Shown here one piece after another: positions 32,817-42,716 of a DNA stretch of 64,000 nt (position 1 is the stretch's first letter; every line of letters begins with the position of its first letter). The notes beneath the pieces were generated by a model. It did no database searches. It worked only from the letters and a program-made list of their open reading frames with translations, and was not told the DNA's origin. The stretch lies in assembly GCF_003865075.1 (NCBI RefSeq), contig NZ_BHWB01000012.1, positions 62,001-126,000 of the forward strand, read 5' to 3'. The position numbers were made by a program, and so were the translations under genes. The stretch is from Bacteroides faecalis (GTDB lineage: Bacteria; Bacteroidota; Bacteroidia; Bacteroidales; Bacteroidaceae).

Positions 32817-35735
32817 TTAATATCCAAAGATTTGCTCCTGAGTAAGTTCTTCAATTGGTCCGACTGTTTTCAGTTTATCCATATCAAGATCTTTTTTATC
32901 TCCTAGGATACAGTAAACATACGTACGATCTTTCATCCATTCTTTTTGGAAATTGATGATATCTTTCAGTGTCATGTTTTGTATGTCATTGTAAAGCTTG
33001 ATACGTGAATCTACATTCTCTCCCAAGTCTTGGGCATTGATATAACTCCAGATAATATCACTTTTGATAATACGTTCAGTACGTAAACGGTTGATTAATC
33101 CTTCTTTTGCCAGTTGGAAAGCTTTTTCCGATTCGGGCATGTTGTTGATGATTTCGTTAAACGTATTGATGGCATCGATCATTTTATCATTTTGGGTGGC
33201 AATTTGGGTAAACACCATATAAGGGTATTTCAAATACCTTGGTTCATTTAAAGCAGCCCAAGCCGAATAAGCTAATCCACGAGTTTCGCGCATTTCCTGG
33301 AAAACAATAGAGTTCATACTACCACCAAAGTATTCATTGTATAGTGTGCGGGTCGGTTCGATAGTCGGATCGAATTTCTTATCTGTGTTAGAAATCTGCG
33401 ACATATAGATCTGTTTAGCTTCGTAAGGAGCTATTAATACTTTAGTTGCTGGAGTTTCGAGATAAGGGAATTCGTCACCTACAGGAATCTCTTTTAGGGT
33501 AGCCGGCACTTTATGATTCTGATCGATAATTTCTAAAATCTCTTTGCTACTACTTGGCCCATAGTATAAAATACGATGTTTAAAGCTGTTCTGATTATGG
33601 ATACGGTCTACCAATACTTGTGGATCCATTTCAGTAAGTTCTGTTTTTGTCAGTATATTGGTAGCAGGAGACTTGGGACCATACATCGCAAAGTTCATCA
33701 GGCGTGAGAAATTCTGTCCCTGATTCAATTTTGCATCCGAACGGGCTTTCAGGATATCTTCCGCCATGTTGCTGTAGGCTTCTTTATTGACTTGTGCATC
33801 AGCTAAAAGCTTCTCGAACAGTTGCATAGCTGCCGGCATATTTTCGTTCAGCCCTGAAAGAACGACATAAGTGCGTTCATTACCCGGAGAAACGTAGAAA
33901 GTACAGGCCAGACGATAGAATTCGCTTTTTAATTGCTCCGGTGTCATATCAGAAGTACCTAAGTATTCGAGATAATTAAAAGCTGTACCCAGTGCCTTAT
34001 CTTGGTTATTACCCATGTCGAATACATAAATCAATTGGAAGAGATCATTGGTAACATTTTGTTTGTAAAGAACCGGTATGTCTGATTTAGCTTTTAGTAG
34101 AGTCAGATCTTTTTGGAAGTCGAGAAATACAGGCTCTATTGGTTGAACGGTGCTATTCTGTATTTCGGTAAGGAAGGCGCTTGCTGTATCACGGTTGGAT
34201 ATAATCGGAGTTATTTCCGGCTTCGTCATTTTCTTTTCATTAGGATCTTTACCTTGCTTTTTATAGATGGCTGCATAATTATCATTTTTCAGATATTTAT
34301 TGGCAAAATCCACGATTTCGGCCTTAGTAAGTTTGGCTATACGATCAATGGAAGTGACTTCATCTTCCCAGGAGGTTCCATTAATAAATGAATTGACGAA
34401 CATATCTGCGCGACCTTCATTGCTTTCCATATTCTGTATTTGATAAAGCTTGAAGTTGTTGATATTGGCTTGCAGCATTTTTTCGTCAAAATCTCCGGCA
34501 CGGAGTTTATGAAGCTCGCCTAACAAGAGATTTTGTACTTCTTCTAATGTTTGTCCTTGTTTGGGAACTCCTCCTAATATAAACATAGAGTAATCTGCTA
34601 ATCCCATAGGGTAACCGTACCCATTCAAAACCTTCTGCTGTTGGTTCAAGTCGAGGTCGATAAGTCCAGCCTTACCATTATATAATAATTGAGAGATTAC
34701 TTGAAGCGTCTCAAAGTCTTTGCTTGAAGCACCGGGGAATCTCCATGCCAATGCAACGCTTTCCGCATCCGGTCCCAAAACTTCTCGTATAATAGGTTCA
34801 GTGATTGGTTCTTCTTTGGGTAAATTAAGTTTGGGTAGTTCCGGATTTGGCTTCATTTGCCCAAAATATTCATCTATGATAGCAATTGTTTTATCCGGAT
34901 CCAGATCACCTGACATACAGATAGCCATGTTGTTGGGAACATACCATTGTTTATAGTAGTTTTTAATATTGGTAATCGAAGGATTCTTCAAATCTTCTTG
35001 TGTTCCCAGAACAGTCTGTGTTCCGTAAGGGTGGTGAGGGAAAAGAGAAGAGAAGATAGCTTCTTGCACTTTCCTGTTATCACGAGTCAGTGACATGTTC
35101 TTTTCCTCATATACAGCTTCCAGCTCTGTATGGAAACCACGTATGACATTGTTTTCAAAACGATCAGCCTGTATTTTAGCCCAGTTTTCTATTTGATTGG
35201 AAGGAATATCTTCCACGTAAACAGTTTGGTCGTAGGCAGTATAAGCATTAGTACCGTTTGCTCCGATAGCAGCCATTAACTTATCGTATTCATTGGGGAT
35301 AGCATATTTGGATGCTTCGTAAGAAAGACTGTCGATTGTATGATAAATAGCTTTACGCTGAACTTCATCCGTCGTTTTACGATAAATTTCAAACTGCTGT
35401 TCTATTTGATCCAGCAATGGCTTTTCGGCTTCAAAATTCTGTGTGCCATAATTATTGGTTCCTTTGAACATCAGATGCTCAAAGTAGTGTGCAAGTCCGG
35501 TAGTTTCTGCCGGATCGTTCTTTCCACCTACCCGTACTGCAATAAAAGTCTGGATGCGCGGAGTTTCCTTATTTACAGTAAGATAAACCTTCAATCCGTT
35601 GTCCAATGTATAAATACGCGCTTTTAACGGATCGTTGGGAACTGTTTCATAGCTATACTTCTTTTGTGAGCTACAACTGCTGAACACTAATACCAGGAAG
35701 AGTGATAAGCATGAAAATTTGAGTAGTTTGTTCAT
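32817..35735 (-). CDS. M16 family zinc metallopeptidase lipoprotein
   Basis: A 972-residue two-lobed insulinase-type protease. The N-terminal lobe carries the inverted zinc motif HYFEHLMFKGT (HxxEH) and a downstream Glu in EAVYEEKNMS. The C-terminal lobe lacks the zinc motif but has the RGLAYS-type segment (MRETRGLAYSAWAALNEP), as is usual for the second M16 domain. Lipobox FSSC. It probably degrades peptides in the periplasm or at the surface. The start is placed at 35735 (MNKLLKFSC), since the upstream extension has no role. Conserved core gene, divergent from prfB. Confidence 0.88.
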   Translation of the reverse strand: MNKLLKFSCLSLFLVLVFSSCSSQKKYSYETVPNDPLKARIYTLDNGLKVYLTVNKETPRIQTFIAVRVGGKNDPAETTGLAHYFEHLMFKGTNNYGTQNFEAEKPLLDQIEQQFEIYRKTTDEVQRKAIYHTIDSLSYEASKYAIPNEYDKLMAAIGANGTNAYTAYDQTVYVEDIPSNQIENWAKIQADRFENNVIRGFHTELEAVYEEKNMSLTRDNRKVQEAIFSSLFPHHPYGTQTVLGTQEDLKNPSITNIKNYYKQWYVPNNMAICMSGDLDPDKTIAIIDEYFGQMKPNPELPKLNLPKEEPITEPIIREVLGPDAESVALAWRFPGASSKDFETLQVISQLLYNGKAGLIDLDLNQQQKVLNGYGYPMGLADYSMFILGGVPKQGQTLEEVQNLLLGELHKLRAGDFDEKMLQANINNFKLYQIQNMESNEGRADMFVNSFINGTSWEDEVTSIDRIAKLTKAEIVDFANKYLKNDNYAAIYKKQGKDPNEKKMTKPEITPIISNRDTASAFLTEIQNSTVQPIEPVFLDFQKDLTLLKAKSDIPVLYKQNVTNDLFQLIYVFDMGNNQDKALGTAFNYLEYLGTSDMTPEQLKSEFYRLACTFYVSPGNERTYVVLSGLNENMPAAMQLFEKLLADAQVNKEAYSNMAEDILKARSDAKLNQGQNFSRLMNFAMYGPKSPATNILTKTELTEMDPQVLVDRIHNQNSFKHRILYYGPSSSKEILEIIDQNHKVPATLKEIPVGDEFPYLETPATKVLIAPYEAKQIYMSQISNTDKKFDPTIEPTRTLYNEYFGGSMNSIVFQEMRETRGLAYSAWAALNEPRYLKYPYMVFTQIATQNDKMIDAINTFNEIINNMPESEKAFQLAKEGLINRLRTERIIKSDIIWSYINAQDLGENVDSRIKLYNDIQNMTLKDIINFQKEWMKDRTYVYCILGDKKDLDMDKLKTVGPIEELTQEQIFGY

Positions 35736-35833
35736 ATAACGACAACATTTTAATGACAAAAACAAAGGTAGCAGATTTTTGCTTATCTTTGCACTGAAAA
35801 TTGTAAATTATAAAAGGTAAAATTGAAAATCAG

Positions 35834-36950
35834 ATGATTACTATCGAACAACTTAAAGACGTGAAAGAGCGCACAGATGCGCTGAGGAGGTATCTTTGAC
35901 GTCGATGCGAAGAAAATTCAAGTCGAAGAAGAACAATTAAGAACTCAGGCTCCGGGATTTTGGGATGACCAAAAGAAGGCAGAAGCTCAGATGAAGCTGG
36001 TGAAAGATCTGCAAAAATGGATTGAAGGCTATAACGAGGTTAGGACATTGACCGATGAACTGGCATTAGCTTTTGATTTTTATAAAGAAGAGTTGGTTAC
36101 AGAGGAAGATGTGGATACCGCTTATGCAAAAGCAATTGAAGCAGTAGAAACTTTGGAACTCAAGAATATGTTGCGCGAGGAAGCCGATCAGATGGACTGT
36201 GTGTTGAAAATTAATTCAGGTGCCGGTGGTACGGAAAGTCAGGATTGGGCTTCAATGCTGATGCGTATGTATCTTCGATATGCAGAGACGAACGGTTATA
36301 AAGCTACGATTGCCAATCTTCAGGAAGGTGATGAGGCGGGAATCAAAACCTGTACCATTAATATAGAAGGAGATTTTGCGTATGGATATCTGAAGGGAGA
36401 GAATGGAGTACATCGTTTGGTACGTGTTTCTCCGTACAATGCCCAGGGTAAGCGTATGACTTCTTTTGCTTCTGTATTTGTTACTCCGTTAGTAGATGAT
36501 AGCATCGAAGTGAATATCGAACCTGCCCGTATTTCATGGGATACATTCCGAAGTGGCGGCGCTGGTGGACAGAACGTAAACAAGGTAGAGTCCGGAGTTC
36601 GTCTGCGTTACCAATACAAGGATCCTTATAACGGTGAAGAAGAGGAAATCCTGATTGAAAATACAGAGACTCGTGACCAGCCGAAGAATCGCGAAAATGC
36701 AATGCGTCAGTTGCGTTCTATTTTATATGATAAGGAGTTGCAACATCGAATGGCTGAACAAGCAAAAGTGGAAGCCGGAAAGATGAAAATTGAATGGGGA
36801 TCTCAGATACGAAGTTATGTGTTTGATGACCGTCGTGTGAAGGATCATCGTACCAATTATCAGACTTCTGATGTGAACGGGGTAATGGATGGAAAGATTG
36901 ATGGTTTTATCAAAGCCTATCTGATGGAATTCTCATCGCAGGAATCATAA
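35834..36950 (+). CDS. prfB: peptide chain release factor 2, with programmed +1 frameshift
   Basis: The protein is 371 residues after a +1 shift: 21 codons from ATG 35834, in-frame TGA at 35897-35899, then the downstream frame from GAC 35898. The GGQ motif is in the segment SGGAGGQNVNKVESG, which contacts the ribosomal peptidyl-transferase centre. The stop-recognition loop reads RVSPYNAQGKRMTSFAS. RF2 ends translation at UGA and UAA, and low RF2 favours the frameshift, a known autoregulation. All expected regions are present; an annotation starting downstream of the shift would lack the N-terminus. Confidence 0.95.
35884..35900 (+). promoter_or_regulatory. prfB programmed frameshift site
   Basis: AGGAGG (Shine-Dalgarno-like) followed by TAT CTT TGA C. 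This is the canonical arrangement: the internal SD lies three bases before the CTT slip codon and TGA is followed by C, a weak stop context. Confidence 0.93.
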
Positions 36951-37035
36951 AAACCGAAAAATAGCGAGTATTATTTTTGGAAAGTTAAAAGATTTGTTCT
37001 TACTTTGTTAGCGTTGAACTTTAAAGCTAACTATT

Positions 37036-37170
37036 ATGGGTAAGAGTAAAAGAAAAGTAGTACATAGCAAGAAAGAAGAACAACAGGCACAAAAGGTAGT
37101 CAAAATAGTGTTTGTTTCACTTGTTATTTTGGCACTGGTTATGCTTATTGGATTTTCTTTCTTAGGTTAA
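37036..37170 (+). CDS. 44-residue single-pass membrane protein
   Basis: MGKSKRKVVHSKKEE starts a basic N-terminus, followed by one membrane helix (about residues 22-42, VVKIVFVSLVILALVML). It lies 85 bp after prfB and ends just before a strong hairpin terminator. The high lysine content and clean helix make it a credible small protein; the function is unknown. Confidence 0.6.
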   Translation: MGKSKRKVVHSKKEEQQAQKVVKIVFVSLVILALVMLIGFSFLG

Positions 37171-37171
37171 T

Positions 37172-37267
37172 TCATCACGGATTACATAGATTTCACAGAT
37201 TATATATCGTAACCTATGGGTTATAATTGATCTGTATGTGATCATGTAATCCATGATGATTTTTTTG
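37172..37267 (+). terminator. long hairpin terminator
   Basis: TCATCACGGATTACAT (37172-37187) pairs with ATGTAATCCATGATGA (37244-37259) at 15 of 16 positions, followed by a run of T. The enclosed loop contains smaller pairings (CACAGAT/ATCTGT and TAACC/GGGTTA). Confidence 0.8.
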
Positions 37268-37372
37268 TAATAGGATTGTCATTTATTTGTTATTACTCCG
37301 TAGTCTCCTTGTAATCTCCTTGTATCCTTACAGTTGTACTTTTGCAGCGAATTAGTAAAGCGAACAACTGGA

Positions 37373-38425
37373 ATGAGTAGAATTACAATTACTGTCTTTA
37401 TGTTATTGATGACAGTTATGGCTTTCGGACAAGCCAAAGAAGATGCCGGGGATGGCAAAATGCTGAATAAACAATCGATGGAACTCAAAGATTATTTGCC
37501 GGAGATTCATGGAACTATCCGGGGAAAGTATGAGTTTCAGACAGAAATAAAAGAAAGCCGTTTCGAAGTACGTAACGCGCGTTTTAGTGTTTCGGGAAAT
37601 GTCCATCCTATGGTGGCTTACAAAGCTGAGATTGATCTTTCTGACGAGGGTTCTATTAGAACATTAGACGCTTATGCGCGTGTATTCCCTGTGAAAAATC
37701 TGGATTTTACCCTTGGTCAGATGCGTGTACCTTTTACTATTGATGCGCATCGTTCTCCTCATCAACAATATTTTGCGAACCGTTCTTTTATTGCCAAACA
37801 GGTAGGCGATGTACGTGATGTCGGTTTTGTGACAAAATATAGTCATGAAGATGCTTTTCCTCTTATTCTTGAAGGAGGGTTGTTCAATGGTTCGGGATTG
37901 ACTAATCAAAAGGTGTGGCACAAGACATTGAACTATTCGGTAAAAGCCCAACTTTTGCTAAACAAAAACTGGAACATGACTTTGAGCACTCAAATGATAA
38001 AACCAGAGAATGTGCGTATTAATATGTATGATATTGGTGTTTATTATCAGAATGATCGTTTTCATATTGAAGCGGAATACCTTTATAAAATGTACGGGCA
38101 TAATGCTTTTGATGATGTACATTCTGTAAACAGCTTTGTCAATTATGATCTGCCACTGAAAAAAGTATTCAATAAGATATCTTTTCTGGCACGCTATGAT
38201 ATGATGACCGATCATAGTAACGGTAAGACGGATATTGAAACGGGAGTATTAAAAATAAATGATTATGCTCGTCATCGTGTAACAAGTGGAGTCACATTGA
38301 GTCTATCAAAAGCATTTATTGCTGATCTCCGTTTGAACTTCGAAAAGTACTTTTATAAAAAATCAGGTATTCCTAAAGAATCGGAGTGTGATAAAATAGT
38401 GATTGAATTTATGACCCGATTCTAA
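37373..38425 (+). CDS. outer-membrane porin, phosphate-selective porin O/P type
   Basis: A 350-residue beta-barrel protein with a signal peptide (cut near AFGQ). Segments such as KYEFQTEIKESRFEVRNARFSVSGN, AEIDLSDEG and LDFTLGQMRVPFTIDAHRSPHQQYFANRS are typical of the porin O/P family, and the protein ends in an aromatic residue (MTRF), as barrels do. I start at 37373 (MSRITIT), because the 13-residue extension would disturb the signal peptide. It probably forms a channel for small anions or oligosaccharides. Conserved, not module-related. Confidence 0.8.
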   Translation: MSRITITVFMLLMTVMAFGQAKEDAGDGKMLNKQSMELKDYLPEIHGTIRGKYEFQTEIKESRFEVRNARFSVSGNVHPMVAYKAEIDLSDEGSIRTLDAYARVFPVKNLDFTLGQMRVPFTIDAHRSPHQQYFANRSFIAKQVGDVRDVGFVTKYSHEDAFPLILEGGLFNGSGLTNQKVWHKTLNYSVKAQLLLNKNWNMTLSTQMIKPENVRINMYDIGVYYQNDRFHIEAEYLYKMYGHNAFDDVHSVNSFVNYDLPLKKVFNKISFLARYDMMTDHSNGKTDIETGVLKINDYARHRVTSGVTLSLSKAFIADLRLNFEKYFYKKSGIPKESECDKIVIEFMTRF

Positions 38426-38444
38426 AGATTTGTATCTTTGTGCC

Positions 38445-38912
38445 ATGGCACAAGAGATTGAACGTAAGTTTTTAGTTACCGGTGAGTTCAAGTCACAGGC
38501 TTTTGCTCAGGACCGGATTATTCAGGGATATATTTGTAGCGCCCAGGGACGAACGGTACGGGTACGTATTCGTGATAATAGAGGTTATCTGACTATAAAG
38601 GGAGCTTCTAATGTATCTGGTACCAGTCGGTATGAGTGGGAACATGAATTATCCTTGGCGGAGGCTGAGGAACTAATGAAACTTTGTGAACCGGGTGTCA
38701 TTGATAAAACTCGATATCTGGTACGTTGCGGTAAGCATGTGTTCGAAGTTGATGAGTTTTATGGGGATAATGACGGACTGATTGTGGCTGAAGTAGAATT
38801 GGCCTCAGAGGATGAGACTTTTGATAAGCCGTCTTTTATTGCTGAAGAAGTAACGGGAGACAGGCGTTACTACAATTCTCAATTAATGAAAAAACCGTAT
38901 AAAACTTGGTGA
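38445..38912 (+). CDS. CYTH domain protein (triphosphate tunnel metalloenzyme)
   Basis: A 155-residue protein that begins with the CYTH signature EIERKFLV. Strands of the tunnel carry the expected charged residues (RTVRVRIRDNRGYLTIKG, RYEWEHELS and EVDEFYGDNDGLIVAEVELA). Family members hydrolyse inorganic triphosphate or make cyclic AMP; bacterial stand-alone forms are usually tripolyphosphatases. The start at 38445 places the signature at residues 4-11. Confidence 0.85.
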   Translation: MAQEIERKFLVTGEFKSQAFAQDRIIQGYICSAQGRTVRVRIRDNRGYLTIKGASNVSGTSRYEWEHELSLAEAEELMKLCEPGVIDKTRYLVRCGKHVFEVDEFYGDNDGLIVAEVELASEDETFDKPSFIAEEVTGDRRYYNSQLMKKPYKTW

Positions 38913-38961
38913 ATATTAACAAATAAACAGTATATTTGTTCTAATAGTAAAAGAACTGTGT

Positions 38962-40254
38962 ATGGAACAATTGTATAATTACTTGCCGAGGGAATTGGTG
39001 ACTTTTGTGTTGGTTACTTTGTTTTCTTTGCTTATAGGACTTTCTCAACGTCGAATCAGTTTGAAGCGTGAGGGGGAAACGACACTTTTCGGTACGGACC
39101 GTACATTTACCTTTATTGGTATTCTGGGATATCTTCTTTATATACTCGATCCTACGGATATGCGCTTATTTATGGGTGGCGGTGCTATACTTGGGCTTCT
39201 GCTAGGGTTAAATTATTACGTAAAACAATCGCAGTTCCACGTGTTTGGCGTTACTACTATCATTATTGCCCTTATTACTTATTGTATAGCTCCAATTGTA
39301 GTTACCCAACCTTCTTGGTTTTATGTAATGGTGATCGTTACAGTTCTGCTGTTAACAGAGTTGAAACATACGTTTACGGAGTTTGCCCAAAAGATGAAGA
39401 ATGATGAAATGATCACGTTAGCAAAGTTTTTGGCTATCAGTGGTATCATATTGCCGATGCTTCCAAATAAGAATTTAATTCCGGATATAAACTTAACTCC
39501 TTATTCCATTTGGCTGGCAACGGTTGTTGTATCCGGCATTTCTTACCTCTCTTATCTTTTAAAGCGGTATGTTTTTCATGAATCCGGTATATTGGTTTCG
39601 GGTATTGTCGGAGGGCTTTACAGTAGCACTGCAACGATTTCAGTGTTGGCTCGTAAGAGTCGTAAGGCATCGGAACAAGAAACAAATGACTATGTAGCTG
39701 CTATGTTGTTGGCAATAAGTATGATGTTCTTACGTTTTATGATTCTAATCTTGATCTTTAGCAAGGAAATCTTTCTATCTATTTATCCATACTTGCTGAT
39801 TATGGCAATTGTTGCTGCTTTGGTGGCATGGTTCATCCATTCCAAGCAACGTCGTTCGAGTGATATGACGACAGATGTGGAGGAAGATGATAGCAGTAAC
39901 CCCTTGGAATTTAAGGTAGCCTTGATTTTTGCAGTTCTATTTGTTATTTTCACTGTATTGACTCACTATACTTTGATTTATGCGGGAACCGAAGGATTGA
40001 ACCTGCTTTCATTTGTTTCGGGGTTTAGTGATATCACTCCTTTTATATTGAACTTATTGCAGAATACTGAAAGTGTAGCAGCTGTGGTTATTACGGCTTG
40101 TAGTATGCAGGCTATTATCAGTAATATATTGGTGAATATGTGTTATGCTCTATTTTTTGCCGGCAAAGGTAGTAAGTTGCGTCCCTGGATTTTAGGAGGA
40201 TTCGGAACAGTGGTAGCTATTAATTTAGTTCTGTTGCTATTCTTTTATTTTTGA
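38962..40254 (+). CDS. MgtC/SapB and DUF4010 membrane protein
   Basis: A 430-residue polytopic membrane protein. The N-terminal part has the MgtC-like features LLIGLSQRR and GTDRTFTFIGILGYL, and the C-terminal DUF4010 part contains SGIVGGLYSSTATISVLARKS. About ten helices. It starts 49 bp after the CYTH gene. The role in Bacteroides is unknown; relatives are linked to magnesium or membrane-potential homeostasis. Confidence 0.8.
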   Translation: MEQLYNYLPRELVTFVLVTLFSLLIGLSQRRISLKREGETTLFGTDRTFTFIGILGYLLYILDPTDMRLFMGGGAILGLLLGLNYYVKQSQFHVFGVTTIIIALITYCIAPIVVTQPSWFYVMVIVTVLLLTELKHTFTEFAQKMKNDEMITLAKFLAISGIILPMLPNKNLIPDINLTPYSIWLATVVVSGISYLSYLLKRYVFHESGILVSGIVGGLYSSTATISVLARKSRKASEQETNDYVAAMLLAISMMFLRFMILILIFSKEIFLSIYPYLLIMAIVAALVAWFIHSKQRRSSDMTTDVEEDDSSNPLEFKVALIFAVLFVIFTVLTHYTLIYAGTEGLNLLSFVSGFSDITPFILNLLQNTESVAAVVITACSMQAIISNILVNMCYALFFAGKGSKLRPWILGGFGTVVAINLVLLLFFYF

Positions 40255-40326
40255 AGTCGTTGCATGTAAAGGAACTTATAGAAAATCCCTGTGTAATAAT
40301 TGAAGTAAGGTCATACAGGGATTTTT

Positions 40327-40548
40327 ACTTGATTAATTCCAGCTCCAGTCGCTTTCCTTATAATTGGCTTCCACTGTATTTTCTATATTATCTGGAAGAT
40401 TGTGGAAGAAATCGATACCTGTGTATTCTTCCAATTTATCAATCGATATTGCATAGCTTTTATAACTTTTGCCTTTCGCATAAGATTTATGTTCAAACCA
40501 GAAATCTAGTGATAGTATTGCCATGTAGAAATATTTAGGTACAGGAAT
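40327..40548 (-). pseudogene. duplicated 3' end of NUC endonuclease gene
   Basis: A 222-bp near-identical copy of 42711-42956, the 3' end of the nuclease gene. It encodes the last ~63 residues (YAKGKSYKSYAISIDKLEEY to SDWSWN) and carries an in-frame 24-bp deletion that turns SLKNGQYHAIGFWF into SLDFWF. Everything upstream is missing. It lies just after the MgtC-like gene, in the same orientation as the intact gene, with the NVEALA unit between the two copies. Confidence 0.88.
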
Positions 40549-41014
40549 GGATTACTCTTTTACAAACAATCAGCAATTATTATATGCGCAATCTCAAAAT
40601 CTATTCTATGAAAAAGTACTTCATTTCCTGAAAACTAATCATAAGTAGTTTTACAACTACGCTGTAAAGTATACAACTGACTTAGGAAAATGCAAGAGTT
40701 TATATACAAAAGAGCTCATTTATACTTTTTTTGATATATCAAGCGAAGGAGAGAGACCTTATTACCATCCTTGGATTTCAGTGTTTTACATAATAATCTT
40801 AACTATCCACTTGTATAAACAAAAAATAAAGACAGATGCTTTTTATAAGTTAATGCATTTTGTTTGTATATTTAAAAATATTTAATATATTTGCATAATT
40901 ATTAAAATCTACATGGATTGATTTTTGTATGTGAAACGTGTACAAACGCGCTTATGCAAAATTAATTTGGAGTGGATCCTAATAAATTAAATATATCCTT
41001 TAAATTTAACAATT
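40549..41014 (+). promoter_or_regulatory. leader region with promoter of NVEALA unit
   Basis: No gene in the first 300 bp. TTTG at 40861-40864 and TATATTTG at 40884-40891, 19 bp apart, make a textbook Bacteroides promoter, leaving a leader of about 115 nt before ATG 41015. Confidence 0.65.
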
Positions 41015-41345
41015 ATGAAAAAAAAAGAATTTTATTATTTGTATTGTTTTAACTGTTGTGATAATATCAGTCACTTATCAAAAGCAGAAATCAAAGACAA
41101 TTTTAGGAGATATTGCTCTTCTAAATATTGAAGCGTTAGCCCAAGACGAAGGGAGTGGTAACTGTGCGGAATGGATAACAAAGAATTGTTATGAAGTATT
41201 CACTTCTGAATATGGATCTGATTATTACGCTTCATGTGCGCCCACAACAATGGGAGGTATGGCAGAATGTGGAGCTATTGAATCTCATAAACCTGCTGGA
41301 ATGTCTCAAATTAAGACTTGTCTTGAATGTATTAGACAGTACTAA
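41015..41345 (+). CDS. NVEALA-family secreted Cys-rich peptide; start out of frame at A9 tract
   Basis: The frame 41058-41345 encodes NIEALAQDEGSGNC and a C-terminal peptide with six Cys, typical of NVEALA peptides of Bacteroidetes. In that family the NVEALA(Q) stretch follows a signal peptide. ATG 41015 followed by nine A residues is out of frame by one base. With eight A the sequence reads MKKKNFIICIVLTVVIISVTY, here split as MKKKNFIICI plus VLTVVIISVTY, a perfect signal peptide joined to NIEALA. Either a single-base change inactivated it, the run is length-variable, or ribosomes slip. The next gene encodes the beta-propeller lipoprotein that usually accompanies this family. Confidence 0.75.
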
Positions 41346-41357
41346 TATTTATATAAC

Positions 41358-42452
41358 ATGAATAAGAAGATTTTTATCCTGATTTTCGTCATTGTCGCCT
41401 TGTCTTCTTGCCGCAACGGTACTAAAAATTCTGCTTTTCAGAAATCTTCTCGTTTTGAAACTGTATTGATTACCGATACTCTGCCTATTATTAATTTATC
41501 TCGGGAAGTCCTTCCCATTAACTTAATATACCCAACGGACATGGTGGCAATTGATACCTTTTTAGTTGTTTTGCAACATCATGAAGAGAAGATTATCAAA
41601 GTATTCAGTATGAACTCGTATAAGTTCTTAGGAGAATTTCTCAGAAAAGGAGGGGGCCCGAATGAAGTGATTGTTTTCGGACGGGTAAGTCAGTGGTTTA
41701 TAGAAGAAGGCGAGCCTAAGATTATGATTCAATCTTACCCTAATTATTTAGCTGTACTGAACATTCGGAAATCTATTGAAGCCGGAGAAACGGTTTATGA
41801 TCGGAAGTATACTTTTGAGAAAGGCCAAAAAAAGAATTTGTTCTTGGCTTCCAACAGTGTCTATGAAATAAATCAATCGGAGTTGATGATGACCAAGGAT
41901 CCTCTGAGGTCAGGAATAACAGATAACTGCAACTTCTTTTGGGAGTTTTACGATTGTAAAACGGACGATGTAAAACGTAATATTGTTTACGAAAACTTTA
42001 CTGGAATGATAGATCCTTTTTTGAAAGAATCGAATAGACTCTTGAAGCCCGACCGCAAAAAAGCAGCGTTACTGTATAGCAAGATTAACTTGATTGGTAT
42101 AGTAGACCTTGAACAAGCCTCGATAAAGCAAATTTATCCCGGTGGAAAAATATTTAATGTACAAACTGAATTAGAAATAGATAACCGCAAGTCTTATTTT
42201 GACGAAGGAGAATGTACGGACCAATATATATTCGCGCTATCCTCCAAGGGGGTAAAAGTCAGTGAAAAGGTGAACATAGAGGCAGCCCCTATCTCTCAAC
42301 TGGATGTATTTGACTGGAACGGCAATTACATTTATAAGGTCGATCTTGGTGAACGAATTAGGATAATCTCAGTTGATAACAACCAAAGATACCTTTATGC
42401 TGTAAATACGGATGATGCTATTATCAGATATGACCTGTCGGCACTGAAGTAA
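41358..42452 (+). CDS. TolB-like six-bladed beta-propeller lipoprotein (BF3164-type)
   Basis: A 364-residue lipoprotein (lipobox LSSC). The segment YKFLGEFLRKGGGPNEV is the signature of the TolB-like/BF3164 family, in which repeats of about 50-60 residues build a six-bladed propeller. These lipoproteins are regularly encoded next to NVEALA peptides, and here the gene follows one by 12 bp. A partner role in processing, export or sensing of the peptide is plausible but not shown. No catalytic residues can be named. Confidence 0.82.
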   Translation: MNKKIFILIFVIVALSSCRNGTKNSAFQKSSRFETVLITDTLPIINLSREVLPINLIYPTDMVAIDTFLVVLQHHEEKIIKVFSMNSYKFLGEFLRKGGGPNEVIVFGRVSQWFIEEGEPKIMIQSYPNYLAVLNIRKSIEAGETVYDRKYTFEKGQKKNLFLASNSVYEINQSELMMTKDPLRSGITDNCNFFWEFYDCKTDDVKRNIVYENFTGMIDPFLKESNRLLKPDRKKAALLYSKINLIGIVDLEQASIKQIYPGGKIFNVQTELEIDNRKSYFDEGECTDQYIFALSSKGVKVSEKVNIEAAPISQLDVFDWNGNYIYKVDLGERIRIISVDNNQRYLYAVNTDDAIIRYDLSALK

Positions 42453-42521
42453 ATAACGTTCAATGAAATTCTAGAATAGAGTAAGCTGACTATCATACGG
42501 AATTGCGGCTTACTGCTTTTT

Positions 42522-42585
42522 CCCAAAGAAGCCGACTATCAATGTTGAAAGAACCTATCAGAAGAACTTGTCAGGCTTCTTTGGG
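42522..42585. repeat. 12-bp perfect inverted repeat
   Basis: CCCAAAGAAGCC (42522-42533) and GGCTTCTTTGGG (42574-42585), with a 40-bp loop. It lies between convergent genes and is not followed by a clear T-run, so it may be a processed hairpin or a remnant of a mobile element end rather than a simple terminator. Confidence 0.6.
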
Positions 42586-42639
42586 AACACCATGCCCAAA
42601 CAGATAAGATTTTAGGTAGGAGAGAGATAGAAAAAATTA

Positions 42640-42700
42640 CAATAAAAATGGCATATGAGCTGAGATTAGGCGGTCATCTGCATATGCCATCTTACTTTTT
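42640..42700. terminator. bidirectional terminator between propeller and nuclease genes
   Basis: TGGCATATG (42649-42657) pairs with CATATGCCA (42681-42689), with A-rich sequence before and T-rich sequence after, so it works in both directions between convergent genes. Confidence 0.7.
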
Positions 42701-42716
42701 AAATGAATATACTTGA

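Noticed and set aside
37320..37344. promoter of the porin gene (TACTTTTG at 37337)
   Set aside because: The -7 box is plausible, but the available TTG boxes are 14 or 25 bp away, so it is not listed as a feature.
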